NCBI GenBank assembly: GCA_040877415.1
Contig: JBBDNV010000024.1
Coordinates: 1 to 39,164 of the forward strand
Direction of reading: 5' to 3'
DNA: 39,164 nucleotides
DNA from: JBBDNV01 sp040877415
GTDB lineage: Bacteria > Planctomycetota > Planctomycetia > Pirellulales > PALSA-1355
Shown: piece by piece, positions 7,820 to 15,517 of the stretch
Numbering within the stretch: position 1 is the stretch's first letter
How the letters are laid out: every line of letters begins with the position of its first letter
Notes under the pieces: model-generated
Database searches by the model: none
The model's input: only the letters and a program-made list of their open reading frames with translations
What the model was told of the DNA's origin: nothing
Translations under genes and position numbers: made by a program

Positions 7820-9193
7820 TTACAACCGGCTGGGAATGTCGACGCACACGAGCGAACAATCGCCGCCGTGAATCGCCTCGGCCGCGGCGACGGCTTCCTC
7901 CACCGAACGGGTCGGCTCGAATCCGAGGTGTTTGGGTAGGGCCGGGTCCTCCGCGCCGGCCACAAACACGCGCGCGGCGTGCTTCAGCCGTTTCAGCGGA
8001 TGTGTCGCGAGGATCGCGTGTACCGGATGGAACGCCACCGAGTTTCGATACCGCTCGATGTAATCGCCGCGGGTGGCAAACTCGTCGATCCACCGCTCGC
8101 TGATTTCGTAAGGATCGCGGCTGGCGGACAAAACCCGGTCCCACACCTCGCGGTAAGACGGATGATGCTCCATATCCCACTGGTCGGGGCACGGCGTGGC
8201 CAGGATGACCGAACAGCCGGGCTTGCCCAGCGCTTCGATGTAGCCGCCGAGATATCCCAGGCCCGAGGAAATCAACGTCAGAATCGGGTTCATCGTGGCG
8301 AAGCTGGCGTACGGGCTCCAGGCTGGCACGCCATAGATGATGACGTCGGCCCGCTCGCCGGCCGCCCGGCGGGGCTGGTGTCTTGCGCCGAGCACTTCGA
8401 CCGCCGCTTGCCGCGTTTCATCCACTCCGCCGGCAAACACGTGACCCACCTGCTGGGAATTGGCCAGCACCGTCTCGATCTTAAAGACGCGCTTGCCCAG
8501 CCTTTCCTCCAGATGTCGGCCCTGCGAATCGAACACGGCGTGCATGCGGTTTTTGTGTAGCGACATCGACATGCCGTCGGGCGTATGCGTCCAGCGGATG
8601 CTCTTCCAGGTGGAGAGCCCCACGCAAACCGATTTCCAGCCGCCGCCGAAACCGAGATAAAAGCCCGCGTTGACGTAAACCGTCAGATCGCAATCGGCGA
8701 CCAGACGGTGTACTTCGACGTCGTAGCCTTCGGCCGTGGCGCCGAGATTCACAATCGCGTCAGGATCTTCGGCGTCGTGGCAGATCAATCGGCCGCCGAA
8801 GCGGCGCACCAGGTTTTCGCCCAGCACGGTGGCCAGCTCCTCGTGGGTCCATTTGCGGTGCAGCGCGTTGGCGCAGATGAGCGTGACTTGCTCTTCGGAA
8901 ACGCCCGCCGCGGACAGCTCTTCAAGCACAGCCTCAATTGCCAGCCGGCGGATCGGACCATGGGAGGGAACCGTCAGATCGTCGAAAGCGATCAGCACGC
9001 GACTCGACGGCCGCACCAGTTCCCGGATCGTCGGCATGCCGAGCGGCCGGGCCAGCGCTTCACGCACCGCCACCGCTTCGTCCGCCACGGGCGCGATGCC
9101 GGCCTGCCACTGGCTGCCCGTGACGACGTGCGTCCGCTCGGGCAGCTCGGCTTCGATGGTTCCTTCTGCAAACGGCAGCGCTTGCGTGATCAT
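7820..9193 (-). CDS. LarA-like (DUF2088) lactate-racemase family protein
   Basis: A 457-residue cytoplasmic protein of the nickel-pincer racemase LarA superfamily. Visible family features are AFDDLTVPSHGP (about 69-80), the first catalytic-type histidine in NALHRKWTHEEL (His112), ICHDAEDP (around 139) and the GFGGGWKS loop with Lys187, matching the family GFSGGxK segment whose lysine anchors the cofactor in true LarA. Members act on various 2-hydroxy acids or have unknown substrates. The ATG at 9193 has AGGAG nine bases upstream; the frame continues to 9340, but that part overlaps the MarR control region. It diverges from the MarR gene, so the palindrome at 9312-9323 may affect it too. No larB/larC/larE cofactor genes are in the window. 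Confidence 0.88.
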   Translation of the reverse strand: MITQALPFAEGTIEAELPERTHVVTGSQWQAGIAPVADEAVAVREALARPLGMPTIRELVRPSSRVLIAFDDLTVPSHGPIRRLAIEAVLEELSAAGVSEEQVTLICANALHRKWTHEELATVLGENLVRRFGGRLICHDAEDPDAIVNLGATAEGYDVEVHRLVADCDLTVYVNAGFYLGFGGGWKSVCVGLSTWKSIRWTHTPDGMSMSLHKNRMHAVFDSQGRHLEERLGKRVFKIETVLANSQQVGHVFAGGVDETRQAAVEVLGARHQPRRAAGERADVIIYGVPAWSPYASFATMNPILTLISSGLGYLGGYIEALGKPGCSVILATPCPDQWDMEHHPSYREVWDRVLSASRDPYEISERWIDEFATRGDYIERYRNSVAFHPVHAILATHPLKRLKHAARVFVAGAEDPALPKHLGFEPTRSVEEAVAAAEAIHGGDCSLVCVDIPSRL

Positions 9194-9295
9194 GAAATCG
9201 CGCTCCTGCGAGAGTGATGGGGGCTCCTTGCGACCCAGGATAAGGCACAGCGGGCTGTTTTTCACGCCGGCGCGGGAAAAATAAATGACCGGGGG

Positions 9296-9322
9296 TTGAC
9301 GCGACAGGTTGTTGTATATACA
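9296..9322 (+). promoter_or_regulatory. Putative promoter of the MarR gene
   Basis: TTGACG (9296-9301) and TATACA (9317-9322) with a 15-base spacer form a plausible promoter, slightly short in spacing; TACAAA at 9319 with 17 bases is an alternative. The -10 region lies inside the TTGTATATACAA palindrome. Confidence 0.45.
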
Positions 9323-9323
9323 A
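9312..9323. promoter_or_regulatory. Perfect palindrome TTGTATATACAA, probable MarR operator
   Basis: This 12-bp perfect dyad is 19 bases before the chosen MarR start and overlaps its -10 box. A copy differing at one base lies before the next gene (9825-9836). MarR proteins commonly bind AT-rich dyads of this type and repress their own gene; binding here is inferred. Confidence 0.72.
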
Positions 9324-9342
9324 ATACATGGGGGTAACAACG

Positions 9343-9798
9343 ATGTCTGCCAAGAAAATGAACCCGTCGATTGACGACGTGGCCCGCGAGTGCATCGCCG
9401 CGCGGATGCGGATGCTCAACCGGGTGGTGACGGCGCTATATGACGACGCCTTGCGTCCGCTTTCGCTCAAGGTGAGCCAGATGAACATCCTGGTGGCGGT
9501 TGCCAAGATGGGCACGGCCCGGCCGGCCGAGATATGCCAGCGGCTGCACCTGGACGTTTCGACGCTGAGCCGCAACGTCGAGCGCATGAAGGCTCGGGGA
9601 TGGCTGGAAGTGGTGGCCGGCGACGACGCTCGGGCGCAGCCGTTTCGACTGACGGCCGAGGGGCGCAAGGTGCTCGAAAAGGCCATTCCGGGCTGGGCGA
9701 AGGCGCAAGAAAAAGCGACGGAGCTGTTGGGCCGGGGCGTGGCCGAGCTGCTCGGCGGCGCGATCGGGCGACTGGGCCAGGGCGGAGTCACGAAGTGA
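9343..9798 (+). CDS. MarR family transcriptional regulator
   Basis: A 151-residue winged-helix regulator. Residues about 30-105 carry the MarR fold: PLSLKVSQMNILVAVAKMG, PAEICQRLHLDVSTLSRNVERMKARGWLE as helix-turn-helix, then the wing GDDARAQPFRLTAEGRKVL. The ATG at 9343 is preferred over the ATG at 9328 because GGGGGT lies at a suitable distance upstream and because 9328 would sit immediately next to the promoter. It is followed after 54 bp by the 4Fe-4S/SCP2 gene and diverges from the LarA-like gene. Near-identical palindromes before this gene and the next suggest autoregulation plus control of the iron-sulfur protein. Many MarR proteins respond to phenolic or oxidative signals; the ligand here is unknown. 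Confidence 0.92.
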   Translation: MSAKKMNPSIDDVARECIAARMRMLNRVVTALYDDALRPLSLKVSQMNILVAVAKMGTARPAEICQRLHLDVSTLSRNVERMKARGWLEVVAGDDARAQPFRLTAEGRKVLEKAIPGWAKAQEKATELLGRGVAELLGGAIGRLGQGGVTK

Positions 9799-9824
9799 TC
9801 TTTTTCTTTTTTTGGCCTATATAC

Positions 9825-9836
9825 TTGCATATACAA
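9825..9836. promoter_or_regulatory. Second MarR-type operator, TTGCATATACAA
   Basis: It differs from the palindrome at 9312-9323 at one position and lies between the MarR stop and the Shine-Dalgarno (GGAGGTGA, 9842-9849) of the iron-sulfur gene, overlapping an AT-rich TATATAC region (9818-9824) that could be its -10. A T-rich run (9801-9813) just upstream may end MarR transcription. Confidence 0.68.
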
Positions 9837-9852
9837 CTATCGGAGGTGAGCC

Positions 9853-11184
9853 ATGAAACTCGCCGACCATCCCACCGTTAAGCGCTTTCAGGCGCAAAAG
9901 CGCCCGCTCGACCGTCCCCAAGTCCTCGACGCGGCGTGGCTGCGCCAGCTCGTGCTCGACGCCGGCGCCGACGACGTGGGCTTCGTCGAGATCGCGCGGA
10001 GCGAGCTAGACGACCAGCGCAACGACATCCTGCGGTTGCTTCCCCGCGCCAGGGGGCTTGTGAGTTTCGCCGTGCGGATGAATCGAGAGCCGATTCGCAG
10101 TCCCGCGCGCTCGGTGGCCAATTTGGAGTTCCACCACGCGGGCGACGAGGTAAACGCGATCGGCCATAGCATTGTCGCGGCGCTCGAGGAGCGCGGCGTC
10201 GGCGCGCTGAATCCATCGATGGGGTTTCCGATGGAAATGGACCGTTTTCCCGGCAAGGTGTGGGTCGTCTCGCACAAGCCGGTGGCCGTCGCCGCGGGCC
10301 TGGGGCAGATGGGCATTCACCGCAACGTAATCCATCCGAAGTTCGGCAGCTTCATCCTCTTGGGCACGATCCTGGTCGACGCGGAAGTGTCCGAGTACGG
10401 CCGGCCGATCGACTACAACCCTTGCCTGGAATGCAAACTGTGCGTGGCGGCCTGCCCGGTGGGCGCAATCTCGCCGGAGGGAAACTTCAACTTCTCGGCT
10501 TGCTATACGCACAACTATCGGGAATTCATGGGCGGATTTACCGATTGGATCGAGCAGGTGGCCGAAAGCAGAAGCCGCATCGACTACCGCAACAAGGTGA
10601 CCGACGCCGAAAGTGCCTCGATGTGGCAGAGCCTGTCCTATGGAGCCAACTACAAGGCGGCCTACTGCCTGGCGGTCTGCCCGGCGGGTGAAGACGTGAT
10701 AGGTCCCTACCTGGCCGACAAGAAGACGCATTTGAACCAGACCGTCCGGCCGCTGCAAGAGAAAGAGGAGACGATCTACGTGTTGCGGAATTCCACGGCC
10801 AAGGAGCACGTTGCCAAGCGGTTTCCGCACAAGCGGACGAAAATCGTGGCCAACAGCCTGCGGACGCGATCGATCGACCAGTTTCTGGGCCTCTTGCCGG
10901 TCGTCTTTCAGCCTAGCAAATCCGAGGGTCTCGACGCCACATACCACTTCACGTTCACCGGCGCGGTCGAACGGAGCGCCACGGTTCGCATCACCAATCG
11001 GACGCTGAAAGTGGAAAATGGGCACGTCGGCAAGGCCGATCTGCGAGTCACCGCCGATAGCGCAACCTGGCTCGGTTTTTTGGCGCAGGAGAAATCGCTC
11101 GTGTGGGCCTTGCTGCGGTGGAAGATCCAACTGCGGGGATCGCCGCGGCTGCTGCTGGCGTTTGGCAAGTGCTTTCCCTCGTAA
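9853..11184 (+). CDS. 4Fe-4S protein (QueG/reductive-dehalogenase-like) fused to SCP2 domain
   Basis: A 443-residue protein with an N-terminal domain resembling the cobalamin-binding/ferredoxin part of epoxyqueuosine reductase and reductive dehalogenases. The first cluster motif is CLECKLCVAACP (Cys191, 194, 197, 201); further cysteines, Cys217 and CLAVCPAG (272, 276), could contribute to a second cluster. Residues about 345-440 look like an SCP2 sterol-carrier domain (TYHFTFTGAVERSATVRI ... ADLRVTADSATWLGF), which usually binds hydrophobic ligands. There is no Tat signal, so it is cytoplasmic. A strong GGAGGTGA precedes the ATG. The MarR-type operator upstream suggests induction by a small molecule. 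A reductase acting on a lipophilic substrate is a reasonable inference; QueG itself lacks an SCP2 domain. Confidence 0.88.
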   Translation: MKLADHPTVKRFQAQKRPLDRPQVLDAAWLRQLVLDAGADDVGFVEIARSELDDQRNDILRLLPRARGLVSFAVRMNREPIRSPARSVANLEFHHAGDEVNAIGHSIVAALEERGVGALNPSMGFPMEMDRFPGKVWVVSHKPVAVAAGLGQMGIHRNVIHPKFGSFILLGTILVDAEVSEYGRPIDYNPCLECKLCVAACPVGAISPEGNFNFSACYTHNYREFMGGFTDWIEQVAESRSRIDYRNKVTDAESASMWQSLSYGANYKAAYCLAVCPAGEDVIGPYLADKKTHLNQTVRPLQEKEETIYVLRNSTAKEHVAKRFPHKRTKIVANSLRTRSIDQFLGLLPVVFQPSKSEGLDATYHFTFTGAVERSATVRITNRTLKVENGHVGKADLRVTADSATWLGFLAQEKSLVWALLRWKIQLRGSPRLLLAFGKCFPS

Positions 11185-11199
11185 ATGGCTGCGCAGAAT

Positions 11200-11212
11200 G
11201 GGGACGGTCCCC
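11200..11212. repeat. GGGGACGGTCCCC palindrome
   Basis: A 13-bp perfect palindrome sits in the 38-bp gap between convergent genes. Short sequences of this GGGGAC...GTCCCC form are frequent dispersed intergenic elements, often linked to REP/RAYT-type transposition. It could also act as a terminator hairpin. Only one copy is visible here. Confidence 0.5.
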
Positions 11213-11222
11213 AGCCGGCTTG

Positions 11223-11936
11223 TTAACGGCGACCGTAATAATGGCGGTAGATCGCCTGGCATGCTCGCAGCCCACAGAGACGATACGCCAGCCGGATCAG
11301 GAAATTGGCGAGCGTGGTCCGCAGCCAGCCGAGCCGCGCGTAGCGGCGAGCGGAGACGACCACCGGGCAATCGAGATAGATCGGACGTCCCAGCCGCTTT
11401 AGTCGACGCGACAATTCCACGTCTTCCATGATCGGCTGATCGGGAAAGCCGCCGTGGGCTGCAAGCAGCTCGCGGCGGAAGAACTGGGCCTGGTCGCCGT
11501 ACGACATGCCGCGGCGAGCCCGACGCTCGTCCCACCACTCGGTCCAGCGAAGCATTCGACGCGCGCCGTCGAACCGGTGGCCGAGGCAGCCGCCCGGACA
11601 TTCCGGTTTTTCGACGAGACTCTGTCGCACGAGCGCCAACGCGCCTGAGGGCACGATCATGTCGGCATGAACGATCAGAATCACCTCGTGATCAAGTTCG
11701 CGCAGTGCCGCCGCCACCTGGCCGCCGCGGCCCGGTTTGCCGACGGCCACGATCGTCGCGCCGTGCTGTTGGGCCACTGCCAGCGTGCCGTCAGTGGAGC
11801 CGCCGTCGGCGACGATCACAAGATCGAGGTCGTTTTTTTGCGCGAGAAGCGATTCGAGCGCTTGGGCGATCGCGGCTTCCTCGTTGAGGGTGGGAATGAT
11901 GACGGCCAGCCGCATCTCGCCCCCCGCGCGGTTCAT
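11223..11936 (-). CDS. TIGR04283-type glycosyltransferase (GT2 fold)
   Basis: A 237-residue GT-A glycosyltransferase: RLAVIIPTLNEEAAI at the N-terminus, nucleotide-binding DGGSTDG, the HADM metal-binding variant of DxD, and GYGDQ-like catalytic region MSYGDQAQFFRRELL followed by PIMEDVELSRRL. This is the TIGR04283 pattern, known as the selenodomain- or arsenosugar-associated transferase 2. The C-terminus ends in a basic, weakly hydrophobic region (LANFLIRLAYRLCGL) that may touch the membrane. Its ATG overlaps the TGA of the TIGR04282 gene (ATGA), so the two are translationally coupled; a later in-frame ATG at 11915, after a GGGGGCGAG, is the alternative. Acceptor and donor are unknown. Confidence 0.9.
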   Translation of the reverse strand: MNRAGGEMRLAVIIPTLNEEAAIAQALESLLAQKNDLDLVIVADGGSTDGTLAVAQQHGATIVAVGKPGRGGQVAAALRELDHEVILIVHADMIVPSGALALVRQSLVEKPECPGGCLGHRFDGARRMLRWTEWWDERRARRGMSYGDQAQFFRRELLAAHGGFPDQPIMEDVELSRRLKRLGRPIYLDCPVVVSARRYARLGWLRTTLANFLIRLAYRLCGLRACQAIYRHYYGRR

Positions 11937-12541
11937 GGCTGCCTTTCTTGGCGTCGCTCGTATTGCTGCCAGTCGTCCAGTGTGTCGATGTCGGCCAGCG
12001 GCGGCAAGAGACCGACCGACCACCCCTTTCGTTCGCAAATCGATTGGTGCGCGGCCAATGTGTCGGAAGTCGACCAGGGGATGTCGCGAAAGAAGTCGGG
12101 TCGATAGCGGGCCAGCCCGACCAGATAGTAACCTCCGTCCTCGGCTGGCCCGAACACGGCGTCGCGCTTCCGCAAGATGTCAAAGGCGGACTCAACGTGA
12201 GCGGCGTCGAGGTCGAGACAATCGGTGCCGATGGCAACGGCCGGATCGCCTTCGGCCTGCCAACTCCGGAAGGCGGCGTCCAGCCGATCCCCCAAATCAC
12301 CGGCCGGCTGCGGCCACCAACCATCGGCAACGGCCTGCCACTCGGCGAACGCCTCGCAGGGGGCTCCGTCGTAGCAAGCGATAACGCGCGTCGAGCCGCG
12401 GACCGCCTGAACCCGTTCAAAGACCATCCCGATCCACTGGCGATAAAGGTCCGCGGCCCGTTTTGGGCCGATTGCAGCGGCCAGTCGCATCTTGACCTGG
12501 CCGGCTGCGGGGTATTTCAGGAACACGAGCAGGGTTCGCAT
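11933..12541 (-). CDS. TIGR04282/DUF2064-type glycosyltransferase
   Basis: A 202-residue nucleotidyl/glycosyl-transferase-fold protein of the TIGR04282 (DUF2064) family. Diagnostic segments are LLVFLKYPAAGQVKMRLAAAIG at the N-terminus, GDLGDRLDAAFR, the acidic GTDCLDLDAAHV and GPAEDGGYYLVGL, ending with LPPLADIDTLDDW. The family occurs paired with TIGR04283 near the radical-SAM arsenosugar enzyme ArsS and related selenodomain proteins; here the pairing is kept with a 4-bp overlap, but no radical SAM gene is present. The preceding hydroxylase-like gene ends 39 bp upstream, consistent with a single operon. The reaction is not established for this protein. Confidence 0.92.
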   Translation of the reverse strand: MRTLLVFLKYPAAGQVKMRLAAAIGPKRAADLYRQWIGMVFERVQAVRGSTRVIACYDGAPCEAFAEWQAVADGWWPQPAGDLGDRLDAAFRSWQAEGDPAVAIGTDCLDLDAAHVESAFDILRKRDAVFGPAEDGGYYLVGLARYRPDFFRDIPWSTSDTLAAHQSICERKGWSVGLLPPLADIDTLDDWQQYERRQERQP

Positions 12542-12580
12542 CGCAGCACCGCCTCGGTGAATTCTCCTCTCGGACCGCCC

Positions 12581-13414
12581 CTATGGGGAAAACTGGCCGC
12601 TGGACGCCGCATCGCGCTCGAGCGACGCCGCGGGCGTGCGGGCCATTCCCCACAGCGTTTGCCACTTGCGATCTTCGAACTCCACCAGACCCAAGTGAAT
12701 GGTATGCGCGTCGTCGCGGAGCCCAAACGTGCGGAAAAGCCGGTCCCACAGCGGCAGGATCGAGGCGAAATTCGAGTCGGTCTCGGGCCGCCAGCAACTG
12801 TGGTGCACGCGGTGCATGGCCGGCGTAACGACGCACCACGTCAAGCCGTAGTCGAGCCAGCGCGGCAGCCCGACGTTGGAATGATGAAAGAGCACCAGCG
12901 GCAGCAGGATCGCGTCGTAGAGGGCCAATTGCGCGAGCGAGAGACCGAGGATCGGCAACAATGCCGCGCGCGCCAGGCCCGACATGACGATCTCGCCCGT
13001 GTGAAAGCGGACTCCGGTCGACGCGTCGACGTTCGGGTCGCTGTGGTGCATGCGGTGAAACCGCCACAGAAACGGCACGACGTGGTTGAGCCGATGCCAG
13101 ACGTACGTCCAGAAGTCGAGCAGCAAAAGCGCCAGAACCACCGTCGCGACCGCCCCCAGCGAAAGCCAGCGCAACAGACCAACCTCGCCCGAGGCGACCT
13201 CGACGGCCACCAGCAGGCCGCCGGCCACTGCCGTTGCAATCAAGGCATTGGCGACGCCGAGCGCCACGTTCTTGGCGTCGTGCCGGACGCGGTCGCGCCC
13301 GCCGCCCGCGCCGCGCCAAAAATCCAGGAAGAAGGGGAATTGGCGCTCCGCCAGCCAGAGCACGCACAAGGCGCAAGCGGCCACAATCGTCTTGGGCTCG
13401 ATCTGGAAAACCAT
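12581..13414 (-). CDS. Sterol desaturase / fatty acid hydroxylase superfamily protein
   Basis: A 277-residue integral membrane di-iron oxygenase-like protein. Four or more hydrophobic segments surround the eight-histidine signature: HRLNH (HxxxH), HRMHHSD (HxxHH), and C-terminal HRVHHS (HxxHH), with additional His at VRFH and LFHHSN. Such enzymes hydroxylate or desaturate lipid chains. The ATG at 13414 has AGAAGG four bases upstream; the frame extends upstream to 13801 but overlaps the DUF547 gene. It is the second gene in the order DUF547, hydroxylase, TIGR04282, TIGR04283. It might modify a lipid to which the glycosyltransferases add sugar; that is inference. Confidence 0.9.
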   Translation of the reverse strand: MVFQIEPKTIVAACALCVLWLAERQFPFFLDFWRGAGGGRDRVRHDAKNVALGVANALIATAVAGGLLVAVEVASGEVGLLRWLSLGAVATVVLALLLLDFWTYVWHRLNHVVPFLWRFHRMHHSDPNVDASTGVRFHTGEIVMSGLARAALLPILGLSLAQLALYDAILLPLVLFHHSNVGLPRWLDYGLTWCVVTPAMHRVHHSCWRPETDSNFASILPLWDRLFRTFGLRDDAHTIHLGLVEFEDRKWQTLWGMARTPAASLERDAASSGQFSP

Positions 13415-13470
13415 GCAACCTTCTCTACGTTGACTGTTTTGCGGTGTCACCGCGCGTGCGCAATTATCGC

Positions 13471-14328
13471 CTAGCGGCCGCTTTGCTCGGTGGCCTGGTC
13501 GTTCAGGCTCCAGTCGTATTCGAGATACGAGACGCGCGCGTTGCCGCCGGCAGCCAGCTCCCGCGACGCCGCGTCGGGCAGGTAAGGCGCAATCCGCTTC
13601 ATCCGCTCGGCCGGCGTGGCTCCAAAATCTCGGGCGAACAAGTCCAGAATGTACGACACCTTGATCGAGCGCGCCGGCGAGTCGTACTGGAACCTGCTCT
13701 TCTGGGCAAAGAAATCGCGGGCGTTGCGATTCAATTGGTCGTTCAACTCCGTCGCGGTGTAGGCCTCGTCGAGCAATCGGGGACATCCGCGCGACGCGCA
13801 TACGATGGCGAAATGAATGCGAGGATCGCCCATTTTTCGCAGCTCATCGTGTTCGATCTGGCTCAGGGAATACGTCCGGCCTCCGACCTGCAGCAGTAGA
13901 TCGTGCCAGATGTGGTACCCGAAAAGCCGGGGCGTGTGGTTGCGAATGCTCGTGGTCGGATACTCGCGCAGGATTCCCTTGATCGTGACCGCGTTGTAGG
14001 CGTTGATCCAAAAGGCGAATTGTGCTTCGCGGCGGGCGCGAGCGCCGGTGCGCGCGCGCGAAAGGGAGTTCAAATACTCGTCCAAGCGCTTGACGTCGGC
14101 CGGCGAGGCCTTCCACGCCGTATAGTTCACCAAACCGGCCTTGTCGACGTACCGCGCCAGCAATTCGGTCCAGGGCGCATGCGAGATCTGGTCCATCGAG
14201 ACTTGTTCATTGGCGGCCACGGTGCCGCCCAACGTTATTTTCGTGCCGGCCGGCGAGGTCCGCGCGGCGCCGCAAAACAGCAGTTGCCAGCCCACGAGAG
14301 CGACGAGCGGTATGGCGAAGCTTTTCAT
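13471..14328 (-). CDS. Exported DUF547 family protein
   Basis: A 285-residue DUF547 protein with an N-terminal signal or anchor segment (KSFAIPLVALVGWQLLFCGAA). Core motifs of the family are clear: YVDKAGLVNYTAW, FAFWINAYNAVTIKGIL, a YPTTSIRNH segment and GDPRIHFAIVCASRGCPRL. The enzymatic activity of DUF547 is undetermined; the conserved His, Cys and Asn residues resemble those of papain/transglutaminase-fold proteins. DUF547 genes often accompany TIGR04282/TIGR04283 genes. It is the first gene of the minus operon and faces the kinase-like gene across a 136-bp divergent gap (14329-14464), in which I see no clear promoter. Confidence 0.92.
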   Translation of the reverse strand: MKSFAIPLVALVGWQLLFCGAARTSPAGTKITLGGTVAANEQVSMDQISHAPWTELLARYVDKAGLVNYTAWKASPADVKRLDEYLNSLSRARTGARARREAQFAFWINAYNAVTIKGILREYPTTSIRNHTPRLFGYHIWHDLLLQVGGRTYSLSQIEHDELRKMGDPRIHFAIVCASRGCPRLLDEAYTATELNDQLNRNARDFFAQKSRFQYDSPARSIKVSYILDLFARDFGATPAERMKRIAPYLPDAASRELAAGGNARVSYLEYDWSLNDQATEQSGR

Positions 14329-14464
14329 GGCATCTCATTTTATCAATTGCAATCCACGCGGCCGATGAGAGACAATGGCCCCAAGCACGCCACCGGCGCC
14401 TCCGCCAGGCCATTGTGACAGCAATCGGCATCCGACAAAACGGCTCCGCGGATTCTAATGAACC

Positions 14465-15517
14465 ATGAACAGGGTCGACGAAGTTTGTGCCCGGCCCGAT
14501 TTCCCCTGGCTCGGCCTCAACGATGCCGCCGGCCTGGAGGTTTTTTTGCGAAAGCGCGGCTGGCTGGGGGCCAATGAGCGGCTGCTGGCCTGCGAAAAGC
14601 CGGGCGAGGGGAACATGAACCTGACGATTCGCGTCAGAACCAACCAGCGCAGCTTCATCGTCAAGCAGGCGCGTCCCTGGGTCGAGAAATACGATCACAT
14701 TGCGGCCCCCTGGGACCGGATGCAATATGAATGCCGGTTCTACGAGCGCGTCGCGTCCATTCCGTCGGTCGCCTGTGGCATGCCGCGCTTGCTCGCAGCC
14801 GATCTCGCGGCCCACGCGATTGTGCTGGAGGACCTGGCCGATGCCCGGGTACTTGCTTCGCTCTATGCCGGCGACAGGCTCAGCCAGATCGAGCTTCACC
14901 AGCTCGGCGGCTACTTGCGCGCCCTTCATGAGGCGACGCGCGGATCGGCGGATCCGTTGTTTGCCAATCGCGCGATGCGCAAGCTCAACCATGAGCACAT
15001 TTATGCGTTTCCGCTGGCCGAAAACAACGGGCTGGATTTGGACCAGATCGAGCCCGGGCTCGAAGCGGCTGCCGCGGGTTTGCGGCAAGACGGTGAATAC
15101 CGAAAATTGGCGCGGGAAACCGGCGAGCGATATTTGAGCGACGGGACCTGTCTGGTGCACGGAGACTTTTTTCCCGGCAGTTGGCTGCGGACCGCGGGCG
15201 GCATTCGCGTCATCGACGCGGAATTCTGCTTTTACGGCGACCCGGAATTCGACCTGGGATGCGCCGTGGCCCATCTCGCACTGGCCTCGCAACCGCGCGC
15301 AGACGCGGTCACGCTGCTTGGGGCATATGTGGGTGCGGCCGGAGGCGGACGCGTGCAAGAGCCGCTTGTCGCCCGTTTCGCGGCCGTCGAGGTCATGCGG
15401 CGGTTGATCGGCGTCGCCCAGTTGCCGCTTGCCGCCGATCGCGTCAATCGATCGGAATTGCTCGATCGGTCGCGGCGGGCTCTTATCCGTCAATCCTGGG
15501 AAAAGCTATGGGAATAA
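14465..15517 (+). CDS. Methylthioribose-kinase-like phosphotransferase
   Basis: A 350-residue kinase of the aminoglycoside/choline kinase fold. It most resembles 5-methylthioribose kinase (MtnK): GEGNMNLTIRV phosphate loop (47-57), IVKQARPWV with the ATP-binding Lys67, the APWDR segment, LNHEHIYAFP (174-183), catalytic HGDFFPGSW (232-240; MtnK has HGDLHTGS) and VIDAEFCFYGDPEFDLG with metal-binding Asp251. True MtnK phosphorylates methylthioribose at C1. Genes for the rest of methionine salvage are not nearby. The gene overlaps the nucleoside hydrolase by 10 bp. A nucleosidase plus a ribose-1-kinase together resemble the first steps of 5'-modified adenosine salvage. A different sugar or amino alcohol substrate is possible. 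Confidence 0.82.
   Translation: MNRVDEVCARPDFPWLGLNDAAGLEVFLRKRGWLGANERLLACEKPGEGNMNLTIRVRTNQRSFIVKQARPWVEKYDHIAAPWDRMQYECRFYERVASIPSVACGMPRLLAADLAAHAIVLEDLADARVLASLYAGDRLSQIELHQLGGYLRALHEATRGSADPLFANRAMRKLNHEHIYAFPLAENNGLDLDQIEPGLEAAAAGLRQDGEYRKLARETGERYLSDGTCLVHGDFFPGSWLRTAGGIRVIDAEFCFYGDPEFDLGCAVAHLALASQPRADAVTLLGAYVGAAGGGRVQEPLVARFAAVEVMRRLIGVAQLPLAADRVNRSELLDRSRRALIRQSWEKLWE

Noticed and set aside
10006..11601. Long antisense frame (531 codons, minus strand)
   Set aside because: It lies opposite the clear iron-sulfur/SCP2 gene, has Arg/Pro-rich composition and no domain; a by-product of high GC content.
11223..12541. Selenoprotein or radical SAM selenodomain gene suggested by the TIGR04282/TIGR04283 pair
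   Set aside because: No radical SAM CxxxCxxC motif or in-frame UGA with family continuation was found in the neighbourhood.
11948..13474. Long plus-strand frame across the TIGR04282 and hydroxylase genes
   Set aside because: It spans two well-supported minus-strand genes and has no domain character.
14207..15493. Long antisense frame over the kinase-like gene
   Set aside because: The plus strand has recognisable kinase motifs, the antisense frame none.
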